Origin: Bacillota bacterium
GTDB taxonomy: Bacteria > Bacillota > Clostridia > DSM-8532
Length of the DNA: 17,737 nt
Assembly: GCA_023440865.1 (NCBI GenBank)
Contig: JAEXRM010000192.1
Location: 1-17,737, forward strand
Direction of reading: 5' to 3'
Positions 6,560 to 13,151 of the stretch are shown here, piece after piece. A program made the position numbers and the translations under genes. Position 1 is the stretch's first letter, and each line of letters opens with the position of its first letter. The notes beneath the pieces were generated by a model. The model was not told where the DNA came from. It made no database searches and saw only the letters and a list, made by a program, of their open reading frames with translations.

Positions 6560-8383
6560 TCACCCGGCGATCCGTTCCGTCCCCTGCAGCCGCACAAGCT
6601 CCGCGTATCTCCCGTTCCGGGCCATCAGTTCCTCATGCGCTCCCCGCTCGACGATGCGGCCGCCTTCAAGCACCAGGATCCGGTCCGCATGCCGGATGGT
6701 GGACAGCCGGTGCGCCACCACCAGGGTGGTGCGGCCTTCCATCAACCGGTTGAGCGCGGTCTGGACGGCCACCTCGGATTCGGAGTCCAGGGCCGCCGTC
6801 GCCTCGTCCAGCAGCAGGACCGGGGCGTCGCGCAGCAGCGCACGCGCCAGCACAATCCGTTGGCGCTGGCCCCCGGAGAGCTGCCCCCCGCGTTCCCCGG
6901 CATCCGTTTCATATCCCTGCGGCAGCGCGGTGATGAAGGCATGGGCTTGTGCGGCCTCGGCGGCGGACTGGATCTCGTCGTCCGTCGCATCCGGCCTGCC
7001 GGCCGCGATATTGTCCCGGATACTGCCCGAGAACAGGTAGTTGCTTTGCGGCACATAGGACATCAGGCTGCGGAGCGCGCCAACCGGCCATGCGGTCAGG
7101 TCGTGCCCGTCGATCCGCAAGCCGCCCCCGGCCGGATACAGGTCGAGCAGCAGCCGCAGCAGCGTGCTCTTGCCGCTGCCGCTGCCACCCACGATGGCGA
7201 CGGTCTCCCCGGCCCGCACCGTCTCATGCAGCTCGTCCAGAATCGGCCTGCCGGGCTCATAGGCGAACGAGGTGCCGGCCAGCTCGATCAACGGACTGCC
7301 CGGCACAGGTTCCGGCACCGGCATGCCGTTGAGCACCTCGACCGGTTCATCGAGCACCGCGAACACACGGTCCGCGCCCGCCAGGGAACGCTGGAGCTGT
7401 CCCGCCGCCTCGCCGAGGTTGCGGAACAGATTCGTGACGGTATTGGATACTTGTACAATGCCCAGCAGCGTCGGGAATGTCAGAAACCCGAACAGGATGC
7501 CGAGGCTGCCGATGGCCAGGAGGCCGAAAAACTGCAGGAAGTTCGCCGTCTCGCTCACACCGCGCTGGGCGGTCTGCCAGCGTGTGCGGCCCATGGCAAC
7601 CCGGTAGAGGGCCTGCGTGGCTTCCCGGTAACGACCCATGACCCAGGAGCCAAGGCGATAAACCCGCAGGACGGTGGCGGCACCGATGAGATCCGCGGTC
7701 CGTTCCGACACGCTGCCCGCAGACGCCTGCACCGCCTCGGAAGCGCGTTTGAGCGGAAGCACGAATGCGGTGACGGCCGCCATGGCCAGCAGGCCGATGC
7801 CCAGCACGACAAGGGCGATGCGCCAATCCATGAACAGCATCGCAATCAGGCCGCCGATGCCGGCAACCAGTGTCCTGAGGGGATACAGCAGATGCCAGCC
7901 GAGTGCCTGCTCCGCCGCCTGCATGTCCGCGGACGCCCGGGAAAGCAGATCGCCGCTGTGCCGCTCGTCGTACCAGGAGGCCGGCAGATGCAGCAGCCGG
8001 TCCAGCAACTGCCTGCGCAGCCGACCAGAGGCCCGCAGCCCCGCTTGACCGTACCAGAGGGTGCCGATGTACGTCACGACGCCCAGAGCAACAAACCCGC
8101 CCACCATCAGGGCGACGGCCCGCACCAGCAGATCGGGCCGGTGTTCCCCCATGGCGCGGAACAGCGTCAGCAGGCCGAATGCAAGCAACAGCTGAAGGAT
8201 CAGGTCCTGGAGGGAGCTCAGGGCGAGCCCCCAACCATACCGGGCCCGATCCGGACCCGCATAGGTCAGGAGGCGCTTCAGGCTGGCTGCCGTACTGCGC
8301 CATGCTTCCCGGTGCCCGTTGATCCGTGCGTCGGTCCGGGCTGTCGACTTCATGCGATCCGCGTGTAGGTTCCTGTCCCTCAT
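6560..8383 (-). CDS. ABC exporter half-transporter, second subunit
   Basis: A 607-residue type I ABC exporter with a transmembrane domain (about 50-330) followed by an ATPase domain (365-600). The ATPase motifs are complete: Walker A GGSGSGKST (399-407), Q-loop Gln446 in SYVPQSNYLFSG, signature LSGGQ (502-506), Walker B VLLLDE (522-527) with Glu527, and H-loop His558. The substrate cannot be read from sequence; relatives export lipids, peptides or drugs. The ATG overlaps the stop of the upstream subunit as ATGA (8380-8383), with GGAGG 7 nt before it. Translational coupling suggests the two proteins form a heterodimer. Unlike many heterodimeric exporters, neither subunit lacks the catalytic glutamate. 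Confidence 0.92.
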   Translation of the reverse strand: MRDRNLHADRMKSTARTDARINGHREAWRSTAASLKRLLTYAGPDRARYGWGLALSSLQDLILQLLLAFGLLTLFRAMGEHRPDLLVRAVALMVGGFVALGVVTYIGTLWYGQAGLRASGRLRRQLLDRLLHLPASWYDERHSGDLLSRASADMQAAEQALGWHLLYPLRTLVAGIGGLIAMLFMDWRIALVVLGIGLLAMAAVTAFVLPLKRASEAVQASAGSVSERTADLIGAATVLRVYRLGSWVMGRYREATQALYRVAMGRTRWQTAQRGVSETANFLQFFGLLAIGSLGILFGFLTFPTLLGIVQVSNTVTNLFRNLGEAAGQLQRSLAGADRVFAVLDEPVEVLNGMPVPEPVPGSPLIELAGTSFAYEPGRPILDELHETVRAGETVAIVGGSGSGKSTLLRLLLDLYPAGGGLRIDGHDLTAWPVGALRSLMSYVPQSNYLFSGSIRDNIAAGRPDATDDEIQSAAEAAQAHAFITALPQGYETDAGERGGQLSGGQRQRIVLARALLRDAPVLLLDEATAALDSESEVAVQTALNRLMEGRTTLVVAHRLSTIRHADRILVLEGGRIVERGAHEELMARNGRYAELVRLQGTERIAG

Positions 8384-10332
8384 GCGCTTTCCTCCGCATC
8401 CGCCTGGGCGCGGACCAGTTCCCAGTAACGCCCTTTCCGCGCCATCAGCGCGGCGTGATCGCCTTCCTCCGTGATGCGCCCGTTCTCAAGCACGAGGATG
8501 CGGTCCGCATTCCGGACCGTCGACAGGCGATGTGCCACCACCAAAGCGGTGCGTCCCTCCATCAGGCGGTCGAGTTCCCGCTGGACGGCCTGCTCGGTCT
8601 CCGTGTCAAGGGCGGACGTCGGTTCGTCGAGCAGCAGCAGTTCCGCATTGCGCAGGGCGGCGCGGGCCAGACCGATGCGCTGCCGCTGGCCGCCGGAAAG
8701 GCGGGCGCCTCGCTCACCGGCCTCGGTTTCCAATCCTTCCGGCAGCGCCAGCAGGAAATCGGTCGCCCGGACCTTGTCCGCCGCCCGAAGAATTTCCGCC
8801 CTGTCAACCAGTTGTTCCGGCCCCGCCGGCTTGCGTCTGCGGTGGAATCCAGTCGCGAAGACGCTCGGCTTCCGCTCCCCGGACTTGTTGTCCGGCATCC
8901 GATTGTCCGATTGCCCGTCCGGCGGCTGCCGCACCGAAGACACGGCATGCATCCGATCCCCCAGGGCGCCGATCGCGATGTTCGAGCCAACCGAACCCGG
9001 GAACAGGTATGTCTCCTGCTGCACCAGCGCCATGTGCCGCCGCAGGTCCGGCAGCGACCAGGAGTCGATCGGGTGCCCGCCGAACCGGACGACACCCGCG
9101 TCCGGTTCCTGAAGGCCGGCGATGAGCTTGAGCAGCGTGCTTTTCCCGCTGCCACTCCCGCCGACGACGGCGACCGTCTCCCCGCGCCGGATGGTGAGAT
9201 CAAGACGGTCGAGCACCGTCTGGCGGCAGGCTGTGCCATCCCCGTCCTCGCGGTTGTATGAGAAGGACACCTCACGCATCTCGATCAGGGGCGCATCGCC
9301 GGACAAGGACAAATCGCGCCCGTCCTCGCGCTCCGCCGCAAGCTCCGCCAGCTTCCGAAGCCGCTGCGACGCGCCTTCGGCTTTCTTTGTCTCCCCGAAG
9401 AATTGACCGATCATCATGATGGGATTGATCAGACCGTTGCTGATCGATATGAAGCCCACCACGTCGGCAGCCGATAGCCGGCCCCACAACACGAAGCATG
9501 TGCCCATCCCCCCCATGATCAACAGGGGAATCAGCACGTTGAGGAAATTTGTCAGGTCCATGCGGATGCGTGCCTTGAGGGCGGCCTCGCCTTCCGACAC
9601 CCACCTGTCCACCGCCGTGTCGTGACGATCGCGCAGCCAGTCCTGCAGCCCGAACGCCTTGACCTCCACCTGTCCGGCCACGGCGTCCTGTACCAGGACA
9701 TTGGCGGCGCCGAGGGCTTCGTTCTGTTTCTCCGTCAGGCGTTGCACGGGCCGGCCCACTTTCGAGACCAGCAACAGAATCGCGGGAACCGCCGCGAACG
9801 ACAGCAGCAGGAGCTCCCAGCTCAGCAGCAAGGCCGAAGCGAATGCAAGCACGAACCACGTGAGGTGGAAGGCCAGACCGGGGAGCTGATCCTCCAGCCA
9901 TCCGCCAATCTGGGCAAGGTCGTTGCCCAGCAGCGACAGCAGGTCGCCCGAGCGATGCTGTTCGAGCAGCGGCAGCCTGACTGTGGCCAGACGTCTTCCG
10001 GCGGCGTCCCGGATATCGCGCATCACCCGGTTGGCATACAGGCCGGACAGCCAGCGCCCGAGCACGGTGGCCGCCGTCCCGCCCAGGAACAGCAGGCCGA
10101 TGCTTGTCAGCCAAGGCGCGAAGGCTTCCAGCGAGGGATGTTCGATGCTTTGCGTGAGCCCCCGGACCGCCCAGGCGAAACCGACGGTGACACCGGCTCC
10201 GGCCATGCCGGCCAGCATGGCGCCGGCCAGAAGACCGGCATGGACGCGATGCTCGCGGAGCAGGGCGCCAAGCGGGGACGGGGCCCTGGTGCCGGAGCGT
10301 TTCCGCGTGGAATTCTTGACAGGTTGCGACAT
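8380..10332 (-). CDS. ABC exporter half-transporter, first subunit, with insertion in the ATPase domain
   Basis: A 650-residue type I ABC exporter, first gene of a two-gene operon. Hydrophobic segments lie at about 31-56, 75-93, 152-190 and 262-306. ATPase motifs are Walker A GGSGSGKST (391-399), Q-loop QQETYLFPGS (Gln438/439), signature LSGGQ (545-549), Walker B LLLLDE (565-570) and H-loop His601. The distance from Q-loop to signature is 106 residues against 56 in the partner subunit. The extra 50 or so residues (about 458-509) are hydrophilic, rich in Arg, Pro, Gly, Asp and Asn, and resemble no ATPase segment. The ATG at 10332 follows GGAGG by 5 nt, so longer in-frame forms are disfavoured. 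The N-terminus is basic (KNSTRKRSGTR). The cargo is unknown. Confidence 0.9.
   Translation of the reverse strand: MSQPVKNSTRKRSGTRAPSPLGALLREHRVHAGLLAGAMLAGMAGAGVTVGFAWAVRGLTQSIEHPSLEAFAPWLTSIGLLFLGGTAATVLGRWLSGLYANRVMRDIRDAAGRRLATVRLPLLEQHRSGDLLSLLGNDLAQIGGWLEDQLPGLAFHLTWFVLAFASALLLSWELLLLSFAAVPAILLLVSKVGRPVQRLTEKQNEALGAANVLVQDAVAGQVEVKAFGLQDWLRDRHDTAVDRWVSEGEAALKARIRMDLTNFLNVLIPLLIMGGMGTCFVLWGRLSAADVVGFISISNGLINPIMMIGQFFGETKKAEGASQRLRKLAELAAEREDGRDLSLSGDAPLIEMREVSFSYNREDGDGTACRQTVLDRLDLTIRRGETVAVVGGSGSGKSTLLKLIAGLQEPDAGVVRFGGHPIDSWSLPDLRRHMALVQQETYLFPGSVGSNIAIGALGDRMHAVSSVRQPPDGQSDNRMPDNKSGERKPSVFATGFHRRRKPAGPEQLVDRAEILRAADKVRATDFLLALPEGLETEAGERGARLSGGQRQRIGLARAALRNAELLLLDEPTSALDTETEQAVQRELDRLMEGRTALVVAHRLSTVRNADRILVLENGRITEEGDHAALMARKGRYWELVRAQADAEESA
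8806..8961 (-). other. In-frame insertion segment within the exporter ATPase domain
   Basis: This DNA encodes the extra residues (about 458-509) between the Q-loop and the helical subdomain. It contains short internal repeats on the plus strand: an inverted repeat CCGGAC-TTGTT-GTCCGG (8879-8895) followed by two nearby copies of CCGATTG and another GTCCGG. The reading frame is kept. Origin by local repeat expansion or by a small inserted element is inference. Confidence 0.5.
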
Positions 10333-10337
10333 GCATG

Positions 10338-10342
10338 CCTCC
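10338..10342 (-). promoter_or_regulatory. Ribosome binding site deciding the exporter start
   Basis: GGAGG on the minus strand, 5 nt before the ATG at 10332. It rules against an in-frame start near 10425. Confidence 0.65.
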
Positions 10343-10466
10343 GTGCGGCGCCGGGCGGTAGAAAACCGATAGCCGGCACAAGGGATGACCAAAATGAATC
10401 GTCTTGGATACGCAGGAATCCGCACGATGTATGAGGGCGACCAACCATGTCACTGACCTTGATCCG

Positions 10467-10617
10467 TCACAAGAACTCCTCCCGGCGGGGGCATGAACAC
10501 ATCCAGGATGATGGCGTCCTCCCGTGCGACCACGCCATGCGGCACATTCCGGGCAGCATAGAAGCTGTCTCCTGCGGAAAGGATCCGCCTTTCCTCCCCG
10601 TCGAACACCAGGATGCA
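10467..10617 (-). pseudogene. Decayed cupin-domain gene (C-terminal remnant with frameshift)
   Basis: The minus strand encodes the second half of a cupin barrel: CILVFDGEERRILSAGDSFYAARNVPHGV and then IILDVFMPP. Read in that frame, the end runs on as GGVLVTDQGQ. If one C is removed from CCGCCGGG (minus strand, 10481-10488), the frame becomes MPPREEFL and then stop at 10467, which is the usual ending of small cupins. The metal-binding first cupin motif that should lie upstream is absent in all frames. It therefore looks like a remnant lacking its N-terminal half and frameshifted near its end. It is antisense to the leader of the RraA-family gene. Confidence 0.6.
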
Positions 10618-10661
10618 GCTTGTTTCCCGACAAAAGGAATGATACCATGTTGGCACATGAA

Positions 10662-10704
10662 GAACACGTGGAACACTTTCCACACAATCGTGAACACGTG
10701 TTCC
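10662..10704. repeat. Palindrome cluster upstream of the RraA-family gene
   Basis: A perfect 12-bp palindrome GAACACGTGTTC is at 10692-10703. Its first nine bases also occur at 10662-10670, 30 bp away. Between them is an inverted repeat GTGGAA-CACT-TTCCAC (10668-10683). The cluster is 80-125 bp before the start at 10786 and looks like an operator for a dimeric transcription factor. No regulator gene is adjacent. Confidence 0.55.
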
Positions 10705-10772
10705 AGCCTGACAAGGGAAGCGTTGCCCCACATGCCGTGGGACAGCGCGCTACGGCCTGCATGGCCGGAATG

Positions 10773-10777
10773 GGAGG
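10773..10777 (+). promoter_or_regulatory. Ribosome binding site of the RraA-family gene
   Basis: GGAGG lies 8 nt before the ATG at 10786. The in-frame ATG at 10780 is only 2 nt from it. The frame stays open far upstream, but that DNA holds the palindromes and the antisense cupin remnant. Confidence 0.6.
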
Positions 10778-10785
10778 ATATGACG

Positions 10786-11487
10786 ATGGGTGTCATCTCG
10801 AAGGAAGAACGAGCCGAACTGCTGCAGCTGTATCAGGGCCTGCGTGTGGCGGATGTCCGGGACGGCATGGACTGGTGCGGCATGCATCTGTTCGGTTCCA
10901 TGGTGCCGGCCATGCGGCCCCTCTACCGCACGCATATCATCGGCATCGCGAAAACGGCCCGGTACCTGCCGTTCCAGGGACCCATCCCCAAACTCACTCC
11001 GGACGAATACACACAGTGGCAGGGCTGGTATTACAACACGGTCTGCACCTACAACTGGGAAGCGGGCATCGAGGACGGCGACATCATGGTCATCGAGGCG
11101 ACCGGCCTCGACGCGGGACTCATCGGGTCGAACAACGGCCTCGGCTGCAAGCGCAAGGGGCTGCGCGGCTTCATCACGAGCGGCGCCGTCCGGGATACCG
11201 ACGAGATGATCCTCACGGAGATTCCCGCCTGGTCCATGCAGATCGCGCAGTCCATGGTGCAGGCCCGCATGCAGTATGACGCGATGGACATTCCGGTCAG
11301 TGTCGGAGGCGTCCGCGTGGAACCCGGCGATGTGGTGGTCGCCGACGGGGACGGAGTGATCGTCGTACCCCGGAAGATCGCCCGTGAAGTCGCCCGGTAT
11401 GCCCGCAAGGAACTCGACAACGACAAGATCAACCGCAGGGCGCATTATGAGGCACTGGGCATGGAGCTCGACGACACCGTGCGGTAG
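10786..11487 (+). CDS. RraA-family protein (HMG/CHA aldolase-like)
   Basis: A 233-residue protein of the RraA/demethylmenaquinone methyltransferase-like family. Many members are metal-dependent aldolases acting on 4-hydroxy-4-methyl-2-oxoglutarate or 4-carboxy-4-hydroxy-2-oxoadipate; others are RNase E regulators. The core substrate and metal site is visible: GSNNGLGCKRKGLRGFITSG (114-133) followed by AVRD with Arg136 and Asp137. The C-terminal block is GGVRVEPGDVVVADGDGVIVVP (174-195). Early residues VADVRDGM (21-28) resemble the family's usual opening. The chain is longer than E. coli RraA (about 160) but normal for the aldolase-like branch. It is cytoplasmic, and the substrate is not determinable. 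It converges on the aldo/keto reductase gene, 162 bp away. Palindromes upstream suggest regulated expression. Confidence 0.85.
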   Translation: MGVISKEERAELLQLYQGLRVADVRDGMDWCGMHLFGSMVPAMRPLYRTHIIGIAKTARYLPFQGPIPKLTPDEYTQWQGWYYNTVCTYNWEAGIEDGDIMVIEATGLDAGLIGSNNGLGCKRKGLRGFITSGAVRDTDEMILTEIPAWSMQIAQSMVQARMQYDAMDIPVSVGGVRVEPGDVVVADGDGVIVVPRKIAREVARYARKELDNDKINRRAHYEALGMELDDTVR

Positions 11488-11649
11488 ACGGATCTGCGAC
11501 AAGTCCGCCCATGCCACGGCTCTCATCGGACAGGCTCCGCGCGCGGCGAGGGAGCCGGCTGTTCGACGGCCTCCTTCATCCGTGCGGCATGCAGGCATGG
11601 AAAACCGGAACAGAAGGCCGCGTGCATGGTGGCGTCCGTGTCGTTTCGC

Positions 11650-12792
11650 TCATCCCATCACGCGTGCCGCCTCCGCCATGTTCGCGATCACCGGCACGCC
11701 GAACGGACAGCGTTTCTCGCAGCTGCCGCAGGCGACGCAGGCGTCGGCATGCACGGACAGCACACCATAGTGCGATCGGATGGACGGAGGCACATGCGCC
11801 GGATCGAGCCGCGCGATGTCCAGGTACTTGTTCACCGTCGCGATGTCGATGTCCGCCGGACACGGCTGGCAGTGGCCGCAGTACACGCAATGCCCGCGGA
11901 AGTCGTTGCGCAGGGTGCCGATCAGCGGCGCGTAATCGAGATCGACGTCGTCGGTCTCGAAATACCGCATGGCCGCGCGCACCTCATCGCCGGTCCGGCA
12001 GCCGAGCAGCACGCTCGATACGGCCGGACGCCCGAGCGCATAGTGGATGCACTGCGCCACCGTCATCGGCTTCGCGAACGGCGTGTGTTCCGGCGAAATC
12101 AGCTTGCCCGCACCGAGCGTCTTCATCACCGTGATGCCCACGCCCTTCTGTTCGCAGAGCGCATACAGCCCGGCACGCTCGGGATCGAGCCCGCGGAAGG
12201 CGTCCGTGTCGAACGGCTTGCCCAGCGCATCCAGCACATAACTGTCCGCGGGATGCAGGTCGAACGCAAGGTTGATGCTGAACAGCATCAGCTCCGGCAG
12301 GCCGGTTTCGACCACACGCCTCGCCATGCGGGGGTTGTGCGAGGAGAACCCGATGTGCCCGATGTCGCCCTGTTGCTTCAGCTGCTGCACATAGTCGGCG
12401 AATCCGGTCTCGAACACGCCCTTGTAGTCGTCCTCGGAGTCGATGAAGAACATCATGCCGAAGTCGATCCGGCCGCCGAAGATGCGCAGCAGGTCCTCGA
12501 AATAGCGCCGCACGGTGGGCATGTCGCGGCTGATGTCGTACTGCTGGCGGATGTCCGTGGAGCCGATGTGCCCCTGGATCATCACGTCCTTGCGCCGGCT
12601 GCCAAGCGCGCGGGCGATGTTTTCGCGCACCTCGCGCCCCGGCATGAACACGTCGATGAGATTGACGCCGCAGTCGAGTGCCGCGTCGATCGTATCCTTC
12701 ACCTGCTCGTAGGGTTTTCCGTCCAGATGCTCTCCGCCGATGCCGATGACGCCTGCCTTGAGGCCGGTGCGGCCGATCTCCCTGTACTGCAT
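11650..12792 (-). CDS. Aldo/keto reductase-like protein with C-terminal double 4Fe-4S motif
   Basis: A 380-residue protein with an aldo/keto reductase-type TIM barrel (1-290) and a ferredoxin-like tail. YREIGRTGLKAGVIGIGG (3-20) and VNLIDVF (43-49, Asp47) are typical of the barrel. The tail has CVYCGHCQPCP (Cys302, 305, 308, 311) and CVACGSCEKRCP (Cys352, 355, 358, 362), consistent with two 4Fe-4S clusters. The catalytic tetrad looks degraded: Asp47 is kept, but Tyr is replaced near Met50, the Lys strand reads MIQGHIG, and the His strand reads MMFFIDSEDD. Classical NADPH-dependent carbonyl reduction is therefore doubtful, and electron transfer through the clusters is inferred. Such proteins are common in anaerobes. 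GGGGAGGA lies 8 nt before the ATG, which decides the start over one at 12840. Confidence 0.88.
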   Translation of the reverse strand: MQYREIGRTGLKAGVIGIGGEHLDGKPYEQVKDTIDAALDCGVNLIDVFMPGREVRENIARALGSRRKDVMIQGHIGSTDIRQQYDISRDMPTVRRYFEDLLRIFGGRIDFGMMFFIDSEDDYKGVFETGFADYVQQLKQQGDIGHIGFSSHNPRMARRVVETGLPELMLFSINLAFDLHPADSYVLDALGKPFDTDAFRGLDPERAGLYALCEQKGVGITVMKTLGAGKLISPEHTPFAKPMTVAQCIHYALGRPAVSSVLLGCRTGDEVRAAMRYFETDDVDLDYAPLIGTLRNDFRGHCVYCGHCQPCPADIDIATVNKYLDIARLDPAHVPPSIRSHYGVLSVHADACVACGSCEKRCPFGVPVIANMAEAARVMG

Positions 12793-12964
12793 GCGCTGGT
12801 TCCTCCCCTGTACGTGATGGTTATCCTGTCCTGTAATCAACGGTTCATCTGCTTCACCAGCATATCACTTCCCGGCACCAGTCGGACTAACTCGCCGTAT
12901 AACATTCCAATATCATGACATACCATAACTCTGCAACAACGGAATGAGCAACTTCTCCGTAACA

Positions 12965-12994
12965 TAGACAGATAAATGGCCTTTGCGATACAAT
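12965..12994 (+). promoter_or_regulatory. Candidate promoter for the hsd operon
   Basis: TAGACA (12965-12970, 5 of 6), an 18-nt spacer, then TACAAT (12989-12994, 5 of 6). A second weaker candidate is TTAACT (13009-13014), a 17-nt spacer and TACTAT (13032-13037). Either would give a leader that includes the stem-loop at 13091-13133. Confidence 0.4.
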
Positions 12995-13090
12995 TCGAAT
13001 GTAAGAAGTTAACTTTTCCTCATTGTGTCGGTACTATTCTGACTCACGCTCCTGATGCCTAACTACCATAACGATACGACTTGAAAAACC

Positions 13091-13133
13091 TTGTTGCTAA
13101 AAACCTATCCTAACCTCGGATAGATGGCAACAA
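13091..13133 (+). promoter_or_regulatory. Two-tier inverted repeat just before hsdM
   Basis: TTGTTGC (13091-13097) pairs with GCAACAA (13127-13133). Inside it, CTATCC (13105-13110) pairs with GGATAG (13118-13123) around a 7-nt loop. The structure ends 5 nt before AAAGGAG of hsdM. It could be an RNA stem-loop acting on translation or attenuation, or a pair of nested operator sites. No T-run follows. Confidence 0.5.
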
Positions 13134-13151
13134 GCGACAAAGGAGAAAACA

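Larger units (their letters stand above)
12793..13151. other. AT-rich boundary region before the hsd operon
   Basis: This 359-bp stretch is where base composition drops from GC-rich to distinctly AT-richer DNA, roughly from 12,840. It holds the ribosome binding site of the aldo/keto reductase gene at the left, candidate promoters at 12965-12994 and 13009-13037, and a stem-loop at 13091-13133. No coding sequence with a ribosome binding site, tRNA, integrase or transposase was found. No direct repeat that would mark an attachment site could be shown within the window. Confidence 0.55.

Noticed and set aside
6545..8368. 607-codon plus-strand open frame exactly opposite the second exporter subunit
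   Set aside because: The same length as the real gene is a coincidence of frame phase in GC-rich DNA. The translation is Gln-, His- and Arg-rich with no fold signature.
9272..10762. 496-codon minus-strand frame overlapping the first exporter subunit in another frame
   Set aside because: It shares the strand but not the frame of a gene with complete ABC motifs; no domain is seen.
10447..10785. Upstream in-frame extension of the RraA-family gene
   Set aside because: The extension covers the cupin remnant and palindromes, has no family similarity, and GGAGG at 10773-10777 supports the start at 10786.
11533..11556. GGCTCC...GGAGCC stem as a terminator between the RraA-family and aldo/keto reductase genes
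   Set aside because: The stem is only 6 bp with a 12-nt loop and no T-run on either strand; such matches are expected by chance in GC-rich DNA.
12976..13062. 28-codon plus-strand open frame in the AT-rich leader of hsdM
   Set aside because: It has no ribosome binding site, no recognisable peptide, and overlaps the candidate promoter.
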